Assembly: GCA_027335515.1 (NCBI GenBank)
Contig: DAHWHT010000065.1
Coordinates: forward strand, 1-8,902
Direction of reading: 5' to 3'
Origin: Clostridia bacterium
GTDB taxonomy: Bacteria > Bacillota_E > RBS10-35 > JAJYVN01
Length of the DNA stretch: 8,902 bases
The position numbers and the translations under genes were made by a program. A model generated the notes under the pieces. It had not been told where the DNA came from. It made no database searches and saw only the letters and a list, made by a program, of their open reading frames with translations. Below are positions 6,433 through 8,902 of this stretch, in pieces; position 1 is the stretch's first letter, and the number at the start of each line of letters is the position of its first letter.

Positions 6433-8902
6433 CTAGGGCTGCGGCGGCCGGCCGCGCCAGCGACTTCCCACCAGCGCGCGCGGCCCGATGGTCAGCGGAA
6501 CGCCGCCGTCCCCGTCCGCCGCCAATCCCCCCACCGACGACTCATCCAGGCGCACCGTCTCCACCGGGATCGCCGCGGCCCCCACCCGCACCCGCCCGGT
6601 CAGCGGACGCTCCGACGGATTGAACAGCCGCAGCACCACGCCGTCGCCGTCTTCGGCCTCCTTCAGCGCCGAGATGTCGACGCCCGCCGGCACTTCCACC
6701 CAGGACCCCGAAAGCGCCAGCTGCCCCGGGTGGCGCGATTGCGGAAAGGCGCGCACCGGTTGCTGCCAGGCCCGGGCGTATGCCCAAAGGTCGGTCCCCG
6801 GGCCGTGCGGCACCAGCGCGGCGCGCAACTCCAGGGTCTCCCCCGGCAGTTGACCGTCCGGCGTGGCGAACCGCGGCCCGGCGCCGTTGATGATCGTCAG
6901 GGGCTCGGGGGCCCCCAGATGGCCCACCGCCCGCAGCAGGGTGAGGGCCAGCTCCCCGTTGGGGCTCAGCTCATACTCATACAGCCCCCAACCGATGACC
7001 GCAAAACCGGCATCCCCCGGCCCCTCGGCGGCATCGACAAAGCCGTGCGTCGGGTGCTGGGACGGCCCGTCCTCGATCCACACCGCCTCCGGCGGGTGAT
7101 CCGGGGCGGTGGGGCGTTCGACGATGTCCCACTGCATCTGGGCCCGGGCGGACTTCGGCCGCAGCCCGGTCGGCACGACCAGCCGCAGGCGGTGGTCGCG
7201 CGCCAGGTTGGTGAAGCGGACGGCCACATCGACCAACAGCGCGTCCGCGGCCAGAGTCACGTCGACGCGAACCGGGCAGGCGACGGTGGCCTCGGCCCGG
7301 CGGCGGCGTCCCGGCTCCAGCCCGGCGGGCAGCACGAATTCCCCCTCCAGCCGGAAGCGCACGGCAAGGGGACCGTCTTCCACGACCGCCACCCCGCGCG
7401 GCTGCCAGACCAGCGCGCTGTCTTCCGGCGGCGGGGCGTAGCAGTAGCCGTCGCCCGCGTCGCCGCCGTCGTGCAACTGCAGGCACCCGCGCCAGACCCG
7501 GCCGTCGGCGTGGCTGCGCAACGTCAACTCGCCCTGGGGCGTCCATTCCATCGCGATGCGGCCGTTGTCCGCGGCGAGCGGTCCGGTGCGGAGGCTGCCG
7601 CGGTTCACGCGTCCACGGCGCACCGGCCGCACCCGATAGGTGGACCAGCCCATCGCCGGAACATCCGCTTGCACCCGCAGCCGGACCTGCTGGCAACCCT
7701 CAAAGGCGGTAAACCACCCAGGAGCCGGCCCTGCGGCCGGGTTGGCCACCACCACCCCGAACAGTTCCGGCTCCGGCATGCCCCGGGCGCGAAAGGCGTC
7801 CTCGCGCTCCACCACCTGGGCCGGCACCCGCGCGCCGTCCGGTCCCAGGACCTCCAGGTCGCGCCACGATCCCGGCATCAGATCGACGCACACATCCACC
7901 ACCCCGCGGCGCGGTTGGGCCGTGGGGTTGAGCAGCAGGATGGGGCGGCCCTCCGCCGGCAGATCGGCGGTGTTCACGCGCAGCGCGAGGCGGGCGGCCG
8001 ACTCAAGGGTCACCTGCTGGGCGATCTCCGCCGCGGCGTCGAAACGGGCCGCCATGGCCCGGTGGACCTCGTCGCGGCTGCAGCCGCCGATGCTGTCGTG
8101 CGGGTGGTTTTGCAGCAACTGCCGCCAGGCGAGCCGCAAAAAGGCGGAGGCGGGCGGCGCCCCATACAGGTGGGCCAGGGCCGCAAGGGGTTCGGCCCAG
8201 GTGACCAGTTCCCGCTCGACGGCGGCGTTGCGCTGCTTGAGCGGCTGGCGCGAGGACAGCACGTTGGGCAGGAGGAAGTTGAAGCCGCCGCGCTCGGAGC
8301 GGTTGGTGTCGCGCAGTTCCCCGGCCCGCCGCTCGAGCCCGACCGCGCCCCCACCCGAACGCGACCAGTCCGGCGGCAAGAGCCCGCCCGCCTGCAGTGC
8401 GGCGCGGAGGCGGTCGACGTAGCCGCCCAGCCCGCCGTGCGCAACGCCGGCGGGGGCGCCCTCCAACGCGGCCACTGCGGCGAGCAGCTCCGCGAGGCGG
8501 CGCTGCGGCTCGACGTGGTCGGAGCCGACCAGCAGCAGGCGCAGCGGCGTGTGCGTACCCGGGTCCAGTTCCGGCCAGAGCCCCGCGATCTGGCCCAGGG
8601 CCTCGCGCGGATCCGTCTTCAGGCGGTGCACCATGGAATAGCCGGTGCGGTCGGGCAGGTGCAGGACCAGCAGCGAGGACCCGTCGGGCCCGTCCCAGAC
8701 GAACTCGGCCGGGGCGGCCTCGCCGGAGATGCCGCGCCAGAGCACCGCGTTGTCGATGCCAAAACCCCGCAGCACCTGCGGCATCTGCCCGATGTGCCCG
8801 AACATGTCCGGCAGGTAGCCGACCCGCAGCCCGCCCTCGGGGGCCCCCGCCGCGGCCGCCGCGCGGCGGCCCGCAAGGAAGTTGCGGACCAGCGACTCCC
8901 CT
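6433..8902 (-). CDS. GH38 alpha-mannosidase (partial, N-terminus outside window)
   Basis: A retaining glycoside hydrolase that removes alpha-linked mannose using a zinc-type metal ion and an aspartate nucleophile. 822 residues are visible; bacterial MngB-like enzymes have about 850-1050, so only roughly the first hundred residues are missing. The fragment opens near the active site: VGYLPDMFGHIGQMPQ, in which the Asp (about residue 32 here) is the nucleophile and a metal ligand. The middle domain carries NHPHDSIGGCSRDEVHRAM (about 260-280), highly conserved in this family, whose HD supplies another metal ligand. The long C-terminal beta domain follows, with PILLLNPTAQPRRGVVDV and NRGSLRTGPLAADNGRI typical of GH38 C-terminal domains. 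No signal peptide can be assessed because the start is missing. It is first in the visible order and likely releases mannose for the enzymes downstream. The linkage it prefers is unknown. Confidence 0.95.
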   Translation of the reverse strand, partial: GESLVRNFLAGRRAAAAAGAPEGGLRVGYLPDMFGHIGQMPQVLRGFGIDNAVLWRGISGEAAPAEFVWDGPDGSSLLVLHLPDRTGYSMVHRLKTDPREALGQIAGLWPELDPGTHTPLRLLLVGSDHVEPQRRLAELLAAVAALEGAPAGVAHGGLGGYVDRLRAALQAGGLLPPDWSRSGGGAVGLERRAGELRDTNRSERGGFNFLLPNVLSSRQPLKQRNAAVERELVTWAEPLAALAHLYGAPPASAFLRLAWRQLLQNHPHDSIGGCSRDEVHRAMAARFDAAAEIAQQVTLESAARLALRVNTADLPAEGRPILLLNPTAQPRRGVVDVCVDLMPGSWRDLEVLGPDGARVPAQVVEREDAFRARGMPEPELFGVVVANPAAGPAPGWFTAFEGCQQVRLRVQADVPAMGWSTYRVRPVRRGRVNRGSLRTGPLAADNGRIAMEWTPQGELTLRSHADGRVWRGCLQLHDGGDAGDGYCYAPPPEDSALVWQPRGVAVVEDGPLAVRFRLEGEFVLPAGLEPGRRRRAEATVACPVRVDVTLAADALLVDVAVRFTNLARDHRLRLVVPTGLRPKSARAQMQWDIVERPTAPDHPPEAVWIEDGPSQHPTHGFVDAAEGPGDAGFAVIGWGLYEYELSPNGELALTLLRAVGHLGAPEPLTIINGAGPRFATPDGQLPGETLELRAALVPHGPGTDLWAYARAWQQPVRAFPQSRHPGQLALSGSWVEVPAGVDISALKEAEDGDGVVLRLFNPSERPLTGRVRVGAAAIPVETVRLDESSVGGLAADGDGGVPLTIGPRALVGSRWRGRPPQP

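Overview
The window is very GC-rich (roughly 70% by eye), with strong GGAGG-type ribosome binding sites, several GTG starts and tight gene spacing. This fits a high-GC bacterium. The closest relative I can recall for the lyxose isomerase is Bacillus subtilis YdaE, so a high-GC Bacillota is plausible, but Chloroflexota or Actinobacteriota cannot be excluded from the sequence.

Most of the window is one minus-strand set of carbohydrate genes. In transcription order it holds a GH38 alpha-mannosidase (5' end outside the window), a DhnA/FbaB-type class I aldolase, a Gfo/Idh/MocA oxidoreductase, a PfkB sugar kinase, then after a 2 kb break a YdaE-type D-lyxose/D-mannose isomerase and an aldose-1-epimerase-like protein (3' end outside the window). 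Together they read as mannoside catabolism: release of mannose, anomer conversion, isomerisation to fructose, phosphorylation and aldol cleavage. The oxidoreductase may supply a side route. The substrates are inferred.

The set is split between kinase and isomerase by about 2 kb (about 1313-3336). Facing plus is a lone Cas12m-like (type V-U1) / TnpB-superfamily protein with a good ribosome binding site. It keeps the RuvC-I aspartate, appears to lack the RuvC-II glutamate, and ends just where the zinc ribbon and RuvC-III would begin. That end falls at the kinase stop codon, and the reading frame then runs 80 bases antisense into the kinase gene. On the minus strand lies an unrecognised, apparently frameshifted gene whose possible start overlaps the Cas12m-like start. 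I see no CRISPR array, cas1/cas2 or tnpA in the window. The island is either a decaying mobile remnant or a domesticated, nuclease-dead RNA-guided protein inside a sugar operon.
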